A stretch of DNA of 35,109 bases from a bacterium (lineage in GTDB: Bacteria > Planctomycetota > SZUA-567): NCBI GenBank assembly GCA_003245715.1, contig QKCJ01000016.1, positions 1 through 35,109 on the forward strand, written 5' to 3'. Numbering within the stretch: the stretch's first letter is position 1; every line of letters begins with the position of its first letter. Of the stretch, positions 1-8,185 are shown in pieces. The notes beneath the pieces are model-generated. The model did not search any database and was not told the DNA's origin. It saw only the letters and a program-made list of their open reading frames with translations. The position numbers and the translations under genes were made by a program.

Positions 1-8
1 TAAAAATA

Positions 9-24
9 GATATCTCTAGATATC
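9..24. repeat. short inverted repeat GATATCT-CT-AGATATC
   Basis: A perfect 7-bp inverted repeat with a 2-nt centre lies at the left window edge, upstream of the sigma factor promoter candidate. It could be an operator or part of the upstream locus. Its function is unknown. Confidence 0.4.
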
Positions 25-41
25 ATTAACTATCATATGCT

Positions 42-70
42 TTGAGTTATCCTTCAGAAATTTTTAAAAT
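42..70 (+). promoter_or_regulatory. putative sigma-70-type promoter for the ECF sigma operon
   Basis: TTGAGT (42-47) and TAAAAT (65-70) are separated by 17 bp upstream of the sigma factor gene. This would leave a leader of over 100 nt. The surroundings are very AT-rich, so a chance match is possible. Confidence 0.35.
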
Positions 71-187
71 TTATTATAATTTATTTTAAATCCGTTAATT
101 TAAGGTAAAATAGTGAAGGAATTCAGATATATAATGACAGAAAAGAATGAGTAGATTGTTTATTGTTACTGTGGGGGCGATAAAGTA

Positions 188-811
188 TTGAAACTATTTA
201 GCTTAGGAAAGAATAAAAAGGGAGATGATCAGGCGGCGTTGCTTAAGGCAATAGCCCGCGGGGATGAGGATTCCCTTGAAATATTCTATAATACTTATTT
301 TCCCAAGCTTTACAGATATATTTATTACCGGGTCGGTCGGGATCATCAGCACACGGAAGAGGTTGTCAACGATACATTTGTTGAGGCGCTGGACAAGATC
401 AGCCGTTTTGACTCTTCACGTGGAAGCATCGAGTCGTGGCTGATAACCCTTAGCCGTAACCGTATCCGCTCATCCAATACTACTGTCGGCAAGGCCAGAG
501 AGTACGAGCAGAGCTGGAGTATGGTTGACGGTGAACTTGATACCTTGTTTGCTGATCTTGACAAGGGTAATCTGCCGGATTATGCCCTTGAGAATCAGGA
601 ACTTGGCGATATGGTTGGCGCGACGATGGGTTCATTGCCTGAGGATTACAGCCGGGTTCTTGAGATGAAGTATATGTCGAATATGTCGGTGCGTGAGATT
701 GCGGACATATTGAAAAAGACCGAGAAGTCTGTGGAGAGTCAGTTGACGCGCGCCCGCACTGCGTTTCGTGAGGCATTCAAGGCGTTGGCGGTTGATTTTG
801 TAAATCCGTAA
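188..811 (+). CDS. ECF-type RNA polymerase sigma factor
   Basis: This is a 207-residue sigma-70 family protein of ECF size. The region 2 core lies around residues 30-95 (the segment beginning LYRYIYYRVG, then EEVVNDTFVEAL and SWLITLSRNRIRS). Region 4, with its helix-turn-helix, lies around residues 150-200 (LPEDYSRVLEMKYM, then SVREIADILKKTEKSVES). The protein would direct RNA polymerase to a specific regulon. The start is a TTG preceded by a purine-rich stretch; there is no better ATG upstream. The next gene, 49 bp downstream on the same strand, encodes a single-pass membrane protein with a FecR-like region and is the likely regulator of this sigma factor. The family assignment is firm; the regulon and signal are unknown. 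Confidence 0.93.
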   Translation: MKLFSLGKNKKGDDQAALLKAIARGDEDSLEIFYNTYFPKLYRYIYYRVGRDHQHTEEVVNDTFVEALDKISRFDSSRGSIESWLITLSRNRIRSSNTTVGKAREYEQSWSMVDGELDTLFADLDKGNLPDYALENQELGDMVGATMGSLPEDYSRVLEMKYMSNMSVREIADILKKTEKSVESQLTRARTAFREAFKALAVDFVNP

Positions 812-860
812 ATTTTTTACTGGGAAGTTATCTTTTGATGATTGAGACGGGGAAGTCAGA

Positions 861-1865
861 ATGTCAGACAATGGTTTTGAAAAGGGGTTAAAATTGCTGC
901 TTAATAACGCATATAACAAGCCGCATCCGAGCGAGGAATTTCGCGCAGAACTCCTTCAGAAACTCCGCACCAAGCAACGCAGCCGCCACGCAGCCCGCAA
1001 GCACAAGGTGATTGCGCTCTACAGTTCGCTTACAGCCGCTGCTGCCGTTTTTGTCCTCTCGGTAGTGCCTGTTATCGACCCTGCCGTTGAGATTAAAGAC
1101 AATTCTCCGGCGCCTACCGCCAGCAACCTGACAGAACTTGAAGCCAACTGGCGACCGGGTAGAAATTTCGCCACTACCGCAAGTTACCCCGCACCAAATA
1201 CCACCCCTTCCTATGTAGACATAAATGCCCCGCGCACTGTCACCATAGAGAATGCACCTCAGGAAAAAGACACGTTAAAGCCGTTGATGAATATCTCTGC
1301 TGATTCTGTCCGTGCCATCAACCAGCTTGAATATAAAACCGCTTCGGAAAACGAGTGGCAACATGCCGCCGCCGGTTCTGAGATTCACCTTAAATCCGGG
1401 ATGGAAATCCGCACGCCACTTGGCGCGGTTGATCCGGTATCGTTTGCCATCAAGAACGGCCCGCTAGTAATGCTTGACGGTTCAAGTTCGGTAGAGGTCA
1501 ATGATGGCGGCTTGCGTCTCAATGACGGACGGGCGGTAATCTCGCTTACGGGTACTGATAATGCCTTGAAGGTTCTGATGCAGGGGCATGACCTTTCGCT
1601 GCAGCCTGGTTCAACGGCGTTTCTGCGCATGGAGCAGGGGGCTGACTTTGCCGAGAACGGTTCGCCGGTGCCGGTGATGGTTCTTCTTAAAGGTGAGGCC
1701 GCTACGCTTGACAAGTTCGATACCCGCCTTTATGCCGGCCGGGTTTATGAACTATACGAGACAGGAACCGGTAAATTCCCGAGCCGTCAGATCGGTTCTT
1801 ATGAATCACAGCGCCGTTTCATGCCGATGATTAATGCGATTCAGGCGGCGAATGTCGGGTACTAA
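861..1865 (+). CDS. single-pass FecR-like membrane protein, putative sigma regulator
   Basis: A 334-residue protein. The short cytoplasmic N-terminus (about 48 residues, with a segment PSEEFRAELLQKLR similar to the N-termini of anti-sigma factors) is followed by one hydrophobic segment at about residues 49-71 and a long extracytoplasmic part. Within the latter, residues about 165-285 resemble a FecR-type beta domain (charged strands such as GMEIRTPLGAV, LDGSSSVEV, LKGEAATLDKF). I see no zinc-binding HxxxCxxC anti-sigma motif. Position directly after the sigma gene and the one-TM topology suggest an anti-sigma or sigma-sensor role. This is inference: the FecR similarity is weak and an unrelated envelope function is possible. 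The ATG at 861 has an upstream GGGGAAG. Confidence 0.7.
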   Translation: MSDNGFEKGLKLLLNNAYNKPHPSEEFRAELLQKLRTKQRSRHAARKHKVIALYSSLTAAAAVFVLSVVPVIDPAVEIKDNSPAPTASNLTELEANWRPGRNFATTASYPAPNTTPSYVDINAPRTVTIENAPQEKDTLKPLMNISADSVRAINQLEYKTASENEWQHAAAGSEIHLKSGMEIRTPLGAVDPVSFAIKNGPLVMLDGSSSVEVNDGGLRLNDGRAVISLTGTDNALKVLMQGHDLSLQPGSTAFLRMEQGADFAENGSPVPVMVLLKGEAATLDKFDTRLYAGRVYELYETGTGKFPSRQIGSYESQRRFMPMINAIQAANVGY

Positions 1866-1892
1866 GCTGGATTTTAAATGATTATTTATATA

Positions 1893-1930
1893 AAAAATCC
1901 CTGCCGTTCATTTTGGCGGGGATTTTTTTA
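1893..1930. terminator. bidirectional intrinsic terminator
   Basis: The inverted repeat AATCCCTGCC / GGCGGGGATT (one G-T wobble) is flanked by an A-run on the left and a T-run on the right. It therefore serves both the sigma/FecR-like unit (+) and the converging speA unit (-). Confidence 0.9.
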
Positions 1931-1964
1931 TTGAAACCTTTGCCGATCATTGACCGTTGCATAA

Positions 1965-3905
1965 TCAGATGCGGTTGAGGTAGGTATGTCCGTCAAGCAT
2001 CGACTCGGAAAGGCGCATGAATTCCGCACTTTCTTCAGAAGTTATTTTCTCATTGGCAATAGCCTTTTCAAGCTGTTCGCGAAGCATGATAAGAACGTCT
2101 TCGGAGTTAAACTCGACATAACCAAGAACGTCTTTGATCTTGTCGCCTTCAATTGTCCGGTCGATGATATAACCCTTGTCATTTGTTGACACGTGTACGA
2201 CTGTTGTATCGCCAAAGAGGTTATGCAGGTCGCCGAGAATCGCCTGATACGCTCCGACCAGAAAAATACCGATATCATAATTCTCGTTACTCTTCAACGG
2301 ATGCAGGGCGATTGTTTCCTTGACGTCGCGCAGGTCAACAAACTGGTCGATCACTCCGTCAGAGTCGCAGGTTATATCAGCCAGAACCGCTTCCACTTCC
2401 GGTTTTTCATTAAGCCTCTGCAGCGGCATAATCGGGAAGAGCTGCTTGATCGCCCAGTGGTCTGGTACAGACTGGAAGATTGAAAAATTACAGTAATAAA
2501 GCGTCGATGCCAGTGCCGTTATTCCGTCAAGGTCTTCCGGGGTGTAGTCCAGTTTCTGTGCGTATTTGACAATCCGGCGGCAGATAATCCAGAAAAAGTC
2601 CTCAACCTTGGCCCGGTCAATCAGTGAAAGGTGGCGGAAATTAAAGAGCGTCATCGCCTCCTTGCGCGATTCAACGGCGTCGTTGTAGACCTCCTGGAAA
2701 TTCTTCGGGCTGAGCCACTCGTAGGAGTCCTTGATGCGCTGGAGGACTTCCGGGGCTTTGGCCGGAACTTTTGGCACCCGGATACTGCGGCTGTCGATCC
2801 CGCCTGAGGCGACGGCTTCAACAACCAGCATTGAGTGGTGCGCGGTCATCGCCCGGCCGCACTCGGTGATAATTGCCGGGTGCTTGATATTCTCCTCATC
2901 ACAGATTGAGGTAATTGAGCCGACAACGTCGCTGGCGTACTCAAGGATACCGTAGTTTGATGATGAGGTGAAGTTGGTGTGCGAGCCGTCATAGTCAACA
3001 GCCAAACCGCCGCCGACGTCGATGTAGGCCAGTGGCGCGCCAAGCGCGATAATTTCTGCGTAAAAGGCTGTTGCTTCACGCAGGGCGGATTTAATGCGCT
3101 GGATATCCGTAATCTGGCTGCCGATATGGTAGTGCAGCAGCTGCAGGCACGGCAGCATCTTGCGACGCTTGAGGGTGCGGATAGCTTCGACCATCTGGCT
3201 GGTTGTGAGACCGAATTTACTGTTTGCCCCGCCTGAGCCTTCCCAGAGACCTTTGCCTTTGCTGGCTAGTTTCATGCGGATACCAAGTTGCGGCTGGACA
3301 TCAAGTGAACGGGCGATTTCGATGATACTGTTGATCTCGTCAGGGCGCTCGATAATGATAAAAATATTATGCCCGCACTGTCTGGCACGCAGGGCCGCTT
3401 CGATATATTCGCGGTCCTTGAAACCGTTACAGGTGATGATTGCGTCAGGGTTGTTCTGGTAGGCGATAGCCAGAAGCAGCTCAGGCTTGCTGCCTGCTTC
3501 AAGTCCGAAATTGAACTCATGGCCAAACTCGACAATATCCTCAAGGATATGCCGGTGCTGGTTGACCTTGATCGGATAGACGCCAAGATAATCGCCATTG
3601 TAGCTGTGTTCGCGGAAAGCCGCGGTAAAGGCATTTGATATTTCCTTGAGCCGGGCTTTGAGGATATCTGTAAAGCGGATGACTACGGGTGTGTTAAGCC
3701 CGCGTGCGCGGATTTCGGTGATTAGTTCCTTGAGGTCGATATCCGGGGTATTGCCGCTTCCCAGTAATGCGACATGGCCGTCGTCATTGATGGTGAAGAG
3801 GTTCTGACCCCAGTGACTGATGCCGTAAAGTTCCGAGGCATCATCAATCGACCAGCGCTCAAGCGCGTCTTTTTTCTTCTTGGTCAGACGTTGGCGTTTT
3901 ACCAT
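1965..3905 (-). CDS. speA: biosynthetic arginine decarboxylase
   Basis: A 646-residue PLP-dependent fold-III decarboxylase, the typical size of SpeA, which converts arginine to agmatine for polyamine synthesis. PLP-lysine motif YPIKVNQ has K113. The barrel motifs HYHIGSQ (258-264) and DVGGGLAVDYDG (296-307), the ECGRA motif around residue 347 and the C-terminal active-site segment CDSDG are all present. The start ATG (3903-3905 on the complement) has an AGGAAA ribosome-binding site 9 nt upstream. It is the last gene of a same-strand run with the SGNH hydrolase and yidC, and ends at a strong bidirectional terminator. No agmatine-processing gene is in the window. Confidence 0.96.
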   Translation of the reverse strand: MVKRQRLTKKKKDALERWSIDDASELYGISHWGQNLFTINDDGHVALLGSGNTPDIDLKELITEIRARGLNTPVVIRFTDILKARLKEISNAFTAAFREHSYNGDYLGVYPIKVNQHRHILEDIVEFGHEFNFGLEAGSKPELLLAIAYQNNPDAIITCNGFKDREYIEAALRARQCGHNIFIIIERPDEINSIIEIARSLDVQPQLGIRMKLASKGKGLWEGSGGANSKFGLTTSQMVEAIRTLKRRKMLPCLQLLHYHIGSQITDIQRIKSALREATAFYAEIIALGAPLAYIDVGGGLAVDYDGSHTNFTSSSNYGILEYASDVVGSITSICDEENIKHPAIITECGRAMTAHHSMLVVEAVASGGIDSRSIRVPKVPAKAPEVLQRIKDSYEWLSPKNFQEVYNDAVESRKEAMTLFNFRHLSLIDRAKVEDFFWIICRRIVKYAQKLDYTPEDLDGITALASTLYYCNFSIFQSVPDHWAIKQLFPIMPLQRLNEKPEVEAVLADITCDSDGVIDQFVDLRDVKETIALHPLKSNENYDIGIFLVGAYQAILGDLHNLFGDTTVVHVSTNDKGYIIDRTIEGDKIKDVLGYVEFNSEDVLIMLREQLEKAIANEKITSEESAEFMRLSESMLDGHTYLNRI

Positions 3906-3959
3906 ACTTTGTTTTCCTGTTTAAAAGGGTTGCCTGAAAAAAAACAAGAACTTATGGAA

Positions 3960-4952
3960 TTAAAATTTTACTCCGCTTGCCCTGATTGCCGCTGCTGCCT
4001 GAGTGCCGTAAATAATCATGCCGCCATTATTAGGATGCAGGTTGTCGGCAAAGAGGGTCTGGGTTTCAGGAACAAGTCCTTCGTGAGAAATAAAGTGCAT
4101 ATTTGTATAACCCTCGACCGCTTTTTTGATCTTATCCCGGTAGGTCTGGATTGTGTCACCGGCGGCGTTCTGGTTATTCTCAATTGCGATACGGTAGAGG
4201 GGAGCGAAGACAAAGATCGGCGTCTGCGGATAAAAGCTGACCAGTTTCTCGAGGTATTTTTCCATCTGCTCAAACGGGAAAGAGGCGGAGAAATCGTTAG
4301 TGCCATATGCAAGTGTAATCAGGTCCGGTGTCGGTGTCATCGGTTCGACAATACTCTCAGGGATAAATTTCCAGCCGCCGACGCCGAGGTTGGACAGATC
4401 CATATCAAATTCGCGTGCGAGGACGTTTGCGTAGCTCAGGGACGGGTTTTCCGCAGTCATGCCCTGGGTTATGGAGTCGCCGATTGCAAGCAGGCGTTTA
4501 CGTTTTGGCGCCGCTTTGGCAGTCGCGCCCTCAGAGAGGCTGATATTCTCGATAACTGTCGGACGGCACTGGGGCAGATAGATATCAACTCTCTTTTCGC
4601 CTGTGCCGGGGAGGGCAAATTCGCCAGTAATAATCTCACCCTCAAGGCTTGGCGCGTAGAGGAATTTTCCATCTACCCAGATATCAATGCTGGCAAAATC
4701 CCTGGCCTGACGCTCAGTGACATGGCAGCGAAGCGATAATTTAGCCGCATCGGTAATGAGCGAGATTTTTATCCCTGCCGGGCAGAGAAAACGCGTGTAT
4801 GATCCGTCTGAGCAGAGTTTGTTATCAAGATCTTTCCAGAAGGCCGCATCGGTTTTGTTGAAACGGAAAAGCTCAATTCCGCCTTCAGCCAGTTCATAGT
4901 ATGTCGAGCCGACTGAGTAGTCGAAGATTTCATCATTACTTAACGCGCGCAT
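3960..4952 (-). CDS. SGNH/GDSL-family hydrolase with N-terminal beta domain
   Basis: A 330-residue protein. An N-terminal domain of about 150 residues, probably a beta-sandwich as seen in some carbohydrate esterases, precedes an SGNH hydrolase domain. Block I is LLAIGDSITQG (nucleophile S160), block II is around NLGVGG (188-193), block III is YGTND (N219), and block V is DNLHP (D303, H306). All catalytic residues are present, so it should be an active esterase, lipase-like enzyme or deacetylase. There is no signal peptide, so it is probably cytoplasmic. It lies 34 bp after yidC and 54 bp before speA on the same strand. The ATG has an AAGGAAA site. The substrate cannot be read from sequence. 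Confidence 0.88.
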   Translation of the reverse strand: MRALSNDEIFDYSVGSTYYELAEGGIELFRFNKTDAAFWKDLDNKLCSDGSYTRFLCPAGIKISLITDAAKLSLRCHVTERQARDFASIDIWVDGKFLYAPSLEGEIITGEFALPGTGEKRVDIYLPQCRPTVIENISLSEGATAKAAPKRKRLLAIGDSITQGMTAENPSLSYANVLAREFDMDLSNLGVGGWKFIPESIVEPMTPTPDLITLAYGTNDFSASFPFEQMEKYLEKLVSFYPQTPIFVFAPLYRIAIENNQNAAGDTIQTYRDKIKKAVEGYTNMHFISHEGLVPETQTLFADNLHPNNGGMIIYGTQAAAAIRASGVKF

Positions 4953-4986
4953 TTATCATTTCCTTGTGTTGATATCTTTAATGAAA

Positions 4987-6903
4987 TTACTTCTTCTTTT
5001 TCTTGTTCTTCTTGCCCTGACTGGTTATGCCGGTACCGGCTGGGACAGCGCTTGGTGCAGCGGCTGCGGCTGTCGCCTCGTCGCCACCGACCAGTGAATC
5101 ATCACGCTTGAGCATCTTGTGCTCGATAATTGTGAGGATGACGTTGGTCACAAAATACAGAACCAGACCTGAGGGCATGTTGTAGAAGATAAAGGCCATA
5201 ACCAGCGGCATCATGCGCATCATTTTCTGCTGTGACTGCATCTGCGGGTCGTCGCTCTTGGGCATCTGGGTCATCTGGATAAACTGCAGGAGGACGTAGA
5301 TAATCGGCAGCAGATTAAAAGTTGTCCATTCAAAGTAAGGAACGCTGAAGCCGAGATTAAAGAGTGAGTCCGGGCTTGAGAGGTCGTCAATCCAGCCGGG
5401 GATGAAGGCTTCCTGACGCATTGAGAAGCTGCGTGAGAATGCGCCGTAGAGGGCAAAGAAGATCGGCAGCTGGATCAGCATCGGCAGACAGCCGCCAACC
5501 GGGCTTACGCCGTTTTCCTGGAAGAGCTTCATGGTTTCCATCTGCTGCTTCTGTTTGTCGTCTTTGTACTTTTCCTTGACTTGCTTGAGCAGTGGCTGGA
5601 TCTTCTGCATCTTCTTCTGTGAGGTGATGGTCTTGCGGGTCAGCGGGTGCAGACAGAGTTTGACGACAAAGGTCAGGATGATAATCGCGATACCGTAGTT
5701 CTGGACGATACTTACGATGTAGCTCAGGATTTTCAGGAGTAGCCTGCTTATTGGGCCAAGCCAGCTGAAGCTGTAGGGGACGATATTCTTCAGCATCGGG
5801 TTGAAGGCTTCGGTGTATTTGTCAGCAAAGGGGCCGGTGTAGAATTCATAGTCGTGGCTGATCTTTGAGCTTGCGGGGATAACGAAAACCTTACCGGCGA
5901 TTGAGACGCGTGCCTGATCTTTGTGGGCATGGAGAACTGATGCTACCCATGGGCTGCCCTCACCGAAATTTTCAGCAAAACCCGGTTCGGCTGCAAGCTT
6001 GGAATAGGTGACTTTCTCGCTGAATTCAGGGCGGCTGGCTACGAGGATACTGGTGAAAAAGCGGTTGTGCAGACCTGCCCAGACCGGGTTTGGAGTGTCG
6101 TGGGTGAAGGTGCTTTCTTTTTCAAGTTTGCTTAGGCCGGTAGTGGTTATGTCAATCTCGCCGTTGTCCTTGAGTGAGCCGCTGATACCGGTAAGCATGC
6201 CAAAGCGGGAGTTGTCAAGGTCGTCGGGGATGATACCGGCAGGCCCGGCGATGTTATAAGAAACAGGAACCGGGGTTGCGCTGGTATTGATGAAATCAAG
6301 ACGGGTCTTGAAGCCGTAGTCCTTGTCGAATTGATAGACGCGCTCAATCTTCAGGTTGCCGATTGCGGTCTGGAACTTAAGCTCTTTGCCGCCACGGGTA
6401 ACGCCATCAATTGCTTCGGCCGCTTCAGGAATCTGGACAAGTTTCCAGTCAGTCAGGCCGAGGTACTCGATCTTGCCGTTGATATTAAGAGTCAGAAGGG
6501 CAAGGCTGAGTGCGCCGTTATCTATCTGCGCGATAACCGGCAGCGGGATACGCTCTTTACTCTTTGAATCTTTGGGGAGGTTGTAGAAATCATTCAGGGT
6601 GTAGCTTTTAAGGGCCGCGCCACGGGTAGAGAATTCCGCCGCGTAGGATTCGGTCTTGATCTTGATTGAGTCATACTTCTTGACAGGCGTATTGTCGCTG
6701 GCTGTGCTGCCTGAAGCGGGGGTGCCGGCTATTGGCTGAACGTTGGCTGTGCCGGCTGTGGATGCCATTGGTGCGCCGGTTTCAGGTGACGGGGCGGCGG
6801 CTGGTTTCTGCTCATCAGGTGTAAAAAACTGTCTCTGTATAAACATGAAGGTTACAAAGAGCGCCAGACCCAGTAGTAGCTGTTGCGATAGGTTTTTTTT
6901 CAA
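4987..6903 (-). CDS. yidC: membrane protein insertase YidC
   Basis: A 638-residue YidC/Oxa1 protein of the Gram-negative type. It has an N-terminal TM (about residues 7-24), a large periplasmic beta domain (about 70-360), and the conserved Oxa1 core with several TMs in the last 250 residues (KTITSQKKMQKIQPLLKQ, the GGCLPMLIQLPIFFALY block, and MPSGLVLYFVTNVI). The tail is very lysine-rich, as is common for ribosome contact. It inserts and folds inner-membrane proteins with or without SecYEG. The start is a TTG (6901-6903) that overlaps the stop of yidD within TTGA, so the two genes are probably translationally coupled. GGAAAA precedes the TTG. Confidence 0.97.
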   Translation of the reverse strand: MKKNLSQQLLLGLALFVTFMFIQRQFFTPDEQKPAAAPSPETGAPMASTAGTANVQPIAGTPASGSTASDNTPVKKYDSIKIKTESYAAEFSTRGAALKSYTLNDFYNLPKDSKSKERIPLPVIAQIDNGALSLALLTLNINGKIEYLGLTDWKLVQIPEAAEAIDGVTRGGKELKFQTAIGNLKIERVYQFDKDYGFKTRLDFINTSATPVPVSYNIAGPAGIIPDDLDNSRFGMLTGISGSLKDNGEIDITTTGLSKLEKESTFTHDTPNPVWAGLHNRFFTSILVASRPEFSEKVTYSKLAAEPGFAENFGEGSPWVASVLHAHKDQARVSIAGKVFVIPASSKISHDYEFYTGPFADKYTEAFNPMLKNIVPYSFSWLGPISRLLLKILSYIVSIVQNYGIAIIILTFVVKLCLHPLTRKTITSQKKMQKIQPLLKQVKEKYKDDKQKQQMETMKLFQENGVSPVGGCLPMLIQLPIFFALYGAFSRSFSMRQEAFIPGWIDDLSSPDSLFNLGFSVPYFEWTTFNLLPIIYVLLQFIQMTQMPKSDDPQMQSQQKMMRMMPLVMAFIFYNMPSGLVLYFVTNVILTIIEHKMLKRDDSLVGGDEATAAAAAPSAVPAGTGITSQGKKNKKKKK

Positions 6904-7175
6904 TTTTCCGTGTCCTCAGTATTCTGTGTTGTATCTCTTAAAAGTATAACATCCAATAATTTAAAGCCTTTTTCCGGAACCGGGTCATAACCGCCTCTGG
7001 CAAAGGGATGGCAGCGCAGAAGCCGCCAGGTGCCAAGAAAAATGCCGGTAAAAAAACCGTGTTTTTCTACAGCCTCGATCATAAAGTTGCTGCAACTTGG
7101 CTCGTATATGCAGACTTTTGGTAGCATTCTGCCAATGCCTTTCTGGTAAACAATTTTAACTGTCTGAATTGCCAT
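6900..7175 (-). CDS. yidD: membrane protein insertion efficiency factor YidD
   Basis: A YidD family protein (UPF0161/DUF37). The conserved cysteine/proline-rich core reads YEPSCSNFMIEAVEKHG, then RCHPFARGGYDPVP. The ATG at 7175 gives 91 residues, with MAIQTVKIVYQKGI matching the usual family N-terminus. An open frame extends upstream to 7247, but that would overlap rnpA by about 90 nt and adds a non-family basic segment, so the internal start is preferred. Even so it overlaps the rnpA 3' end by about 20 nt. The ribosome-binding site is weak, which fits coupling to rnpA. The product assists membrane insertion alongside YidC. Confidence 0.93.
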   Translation of the reverse strand: MAIQTVKIVYQKGIGRMLPKVCIYEPSCSNFMIEAVEKHGFFTGIFLGTWRLLRCHPFARGGYDPVPEKGFKLLDVILLRDTTQNTEDTEN

Positions 7176-7569
7176 ATTTGCCGGAAGACGCAAGACGATC
7201 CTGAGAATGGATCCCGTCGGTGATTTCCTTCTTGCACTTTTCTGCACAGTATAGTATATCCTTTTTTATCAGGTCGAAACTGGCTTCAGCAAAGCCGTAA
7301 CGGGCAATTACGGCATAATCAGCACCAGGGCAGAAACTACTCTTGTTACAGCGAAAAATATCGCGTATCTGGCGCTTGAGCCGATTACGGATATTGGCCT
7401 TGCCGGTCTTGCGGCTGACTATCGGCGAAATCCGGGCATAATCAAGGCCGTTGGGGCGGTATCGCAGCAGTACCAGCCGGCTCTTTACCATTGAACTCTG
7501 CTCAAAAAGCCTGTCGACCCCGGCCTTGTCAAGGCGCAGCAAAGCGGATAATCCGTTGGCTTTTGTCAT
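7156..7569 (-). CDS. rnpA: ribonuclease P protein component
   Basis: A 137-residue RnpA with the family signature KANIRNRLKRQIRDIFR (the RNR motif) in the middle of the protein and an N-terminal SALLRLDKAGVDRLFEQ-like segment. It binds RNase P RNA and aids 5' maturation of tRNA precursors. Family members are usually 110-130 residues; this one has a slightly longer polar C-terminus that overlaps yidD. ATG at 7567-7569 is preceded by GGAG about 12 nt upstream. It heads rnpA-yidD-yidC, the usual order, but rpmH, normally just upstream, is missing here. Confidence 0.95.
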   Translation of the reverse strand: MTKANGLSALLRLDKAGVDRLFEQSSMVKSRLVLLRYRPNGLDYARISPIVSRKTGKANIRNRLKRQIRDIFRCNKSSFCPGADYAVIARYGFAEASFDLIKKDILYCAEKCKKEITDGIHSQDRLASSGKYGNSDS

Positions 7570-7610
7570 TAAATCTCTTGCTCCATAAAGCAGCGCACAG
7601 TAAAGTGTAA

Positions 7611-7639
7611 AATTTTCTTGATATGGCGGTGGTTGTCAA
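7611..7639 (-). promoter_or_regulatory. putative promoter for rnpA-yidD-yidC
   Basis: On the minus strand TTGACA (complement of 7634-7639) is followed after 17 bp by AAAATT (complement of 7611-7616). The -35 is perfect and the -10 weak. It lies about 40-70 bp upstream of the rnpA start. Confidence 0.4.
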
Positions 7640-7869
7640 GAGTAAAGCCATTATCTTTTATTATATTCATGGGGCGTATTTCTTATGATTAGAAAAACGT
7701 TTAATTTTCTGGCAAAAGAATAAAAAAATACTTAATGATTGTTGTGGTGAGCATTTTCTTAATTTAATATGTTTGGTTATTTTTATTAATATCGTGTAAG
7801 TGCCGTATCCGTCGAGTTTTTGTGGAAATTCGGTTTTTGAAAATAATAGATAAAAAATTATCTTTATGC

Positions 7870-7898
7870 TTGATTTTTTAGCCACGATGGTGTATAAA
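7870..7898 (+). promoter_or_regulatory. putative promoter of the hydrogenase cluster
   Basis: TTGATT (7870-7875) and TATAAA (7893-7898) are spaced by exactly 17 bp, about 35 bp before the first ATG of the hydrogenase cluster. The rest of the AT-rich 364-nt gap 7570-7933 holds the rnpA promoter and nothing else I can recognise. I saw no Rex- or FNR-like palindrome by eye. Confidence 0.6.
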
Positions 7899-7933
7899 AT
7901 TAATAGTTGGTTATTGCTTGAGAGGGGCAGAAA

Positions 7934-8185
7934 ATGAAATGTATTCAGTTGTGCATGGGAAGTTCCTGTCATTCGCGCGGAAATGCCAGGTCAAAAGACA
8001 TGATTTCCGAGTTTCTGAGCAAAAACGGGCTTGAGGATAAAGTTGATTTCCGCGGTATGTTGTGCATGGGCGAGTGTGGGGATGGACCGAACATTATTAT
8101 TAATGGTAAGTTATATCATCATGTTGAGGAAGGTGTGCTGCTTGACATTCTCAATGAGGTCTTTGCAGAGGATCTATCATCATGA
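7934..8185 (+). CDS. thioredoxin-like [2Fe-2S] ferredoxin, hydrogenase-associated
   Basis: An 83-residue protein of the thioredoxin-like (2Fe-2S) ferredoxin type, the fold of NuoE C-termini. The four cluster ligands are visible as C7-x4-C12 and C44-x3-C48 (QLCMGSSCHSRG and LCMGECGDGPN). It probably passes electrons to or from the hydrogenase-like protein encoded next. The RBS is GAGAGGGG. The stop overlaps the start of the next gene within ATGA (8182-8185), so translation is coupled. Similar small proteins accompany multisubunit and sensory [FeFe] hydrogenases in anaerobes. Confidence 0.88.
   Translation: MKCIQLCMGSSCHSRGNARSKDMISEFLSKNGLEDKVDFRGMLCMGECGDGPNIIINGKLYHHVEEGVLLDILNEVFAEDLSS

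Noticed and set aside
3774..4739. Long plus-strand open frame across the speA start and the SGNH hydrolase gene
   Set aside because: It is antisense to two well-supported genes, has no family resemblance and is cysteine-rich in a random way.
7570..7933. Possible rpmH upstream of rnpA
   Set aside because: No short basic L34-like frame could be found on the minus strand; the gap is AT-rich promoter DNA.
7667..7972. Minus-strand open frame in the gap before the hydrogenase cluster
   Set aside because: Extremely AT-rich, low-complexity translation, overlaps the hydrogenase promoter and first gene; no RBS.
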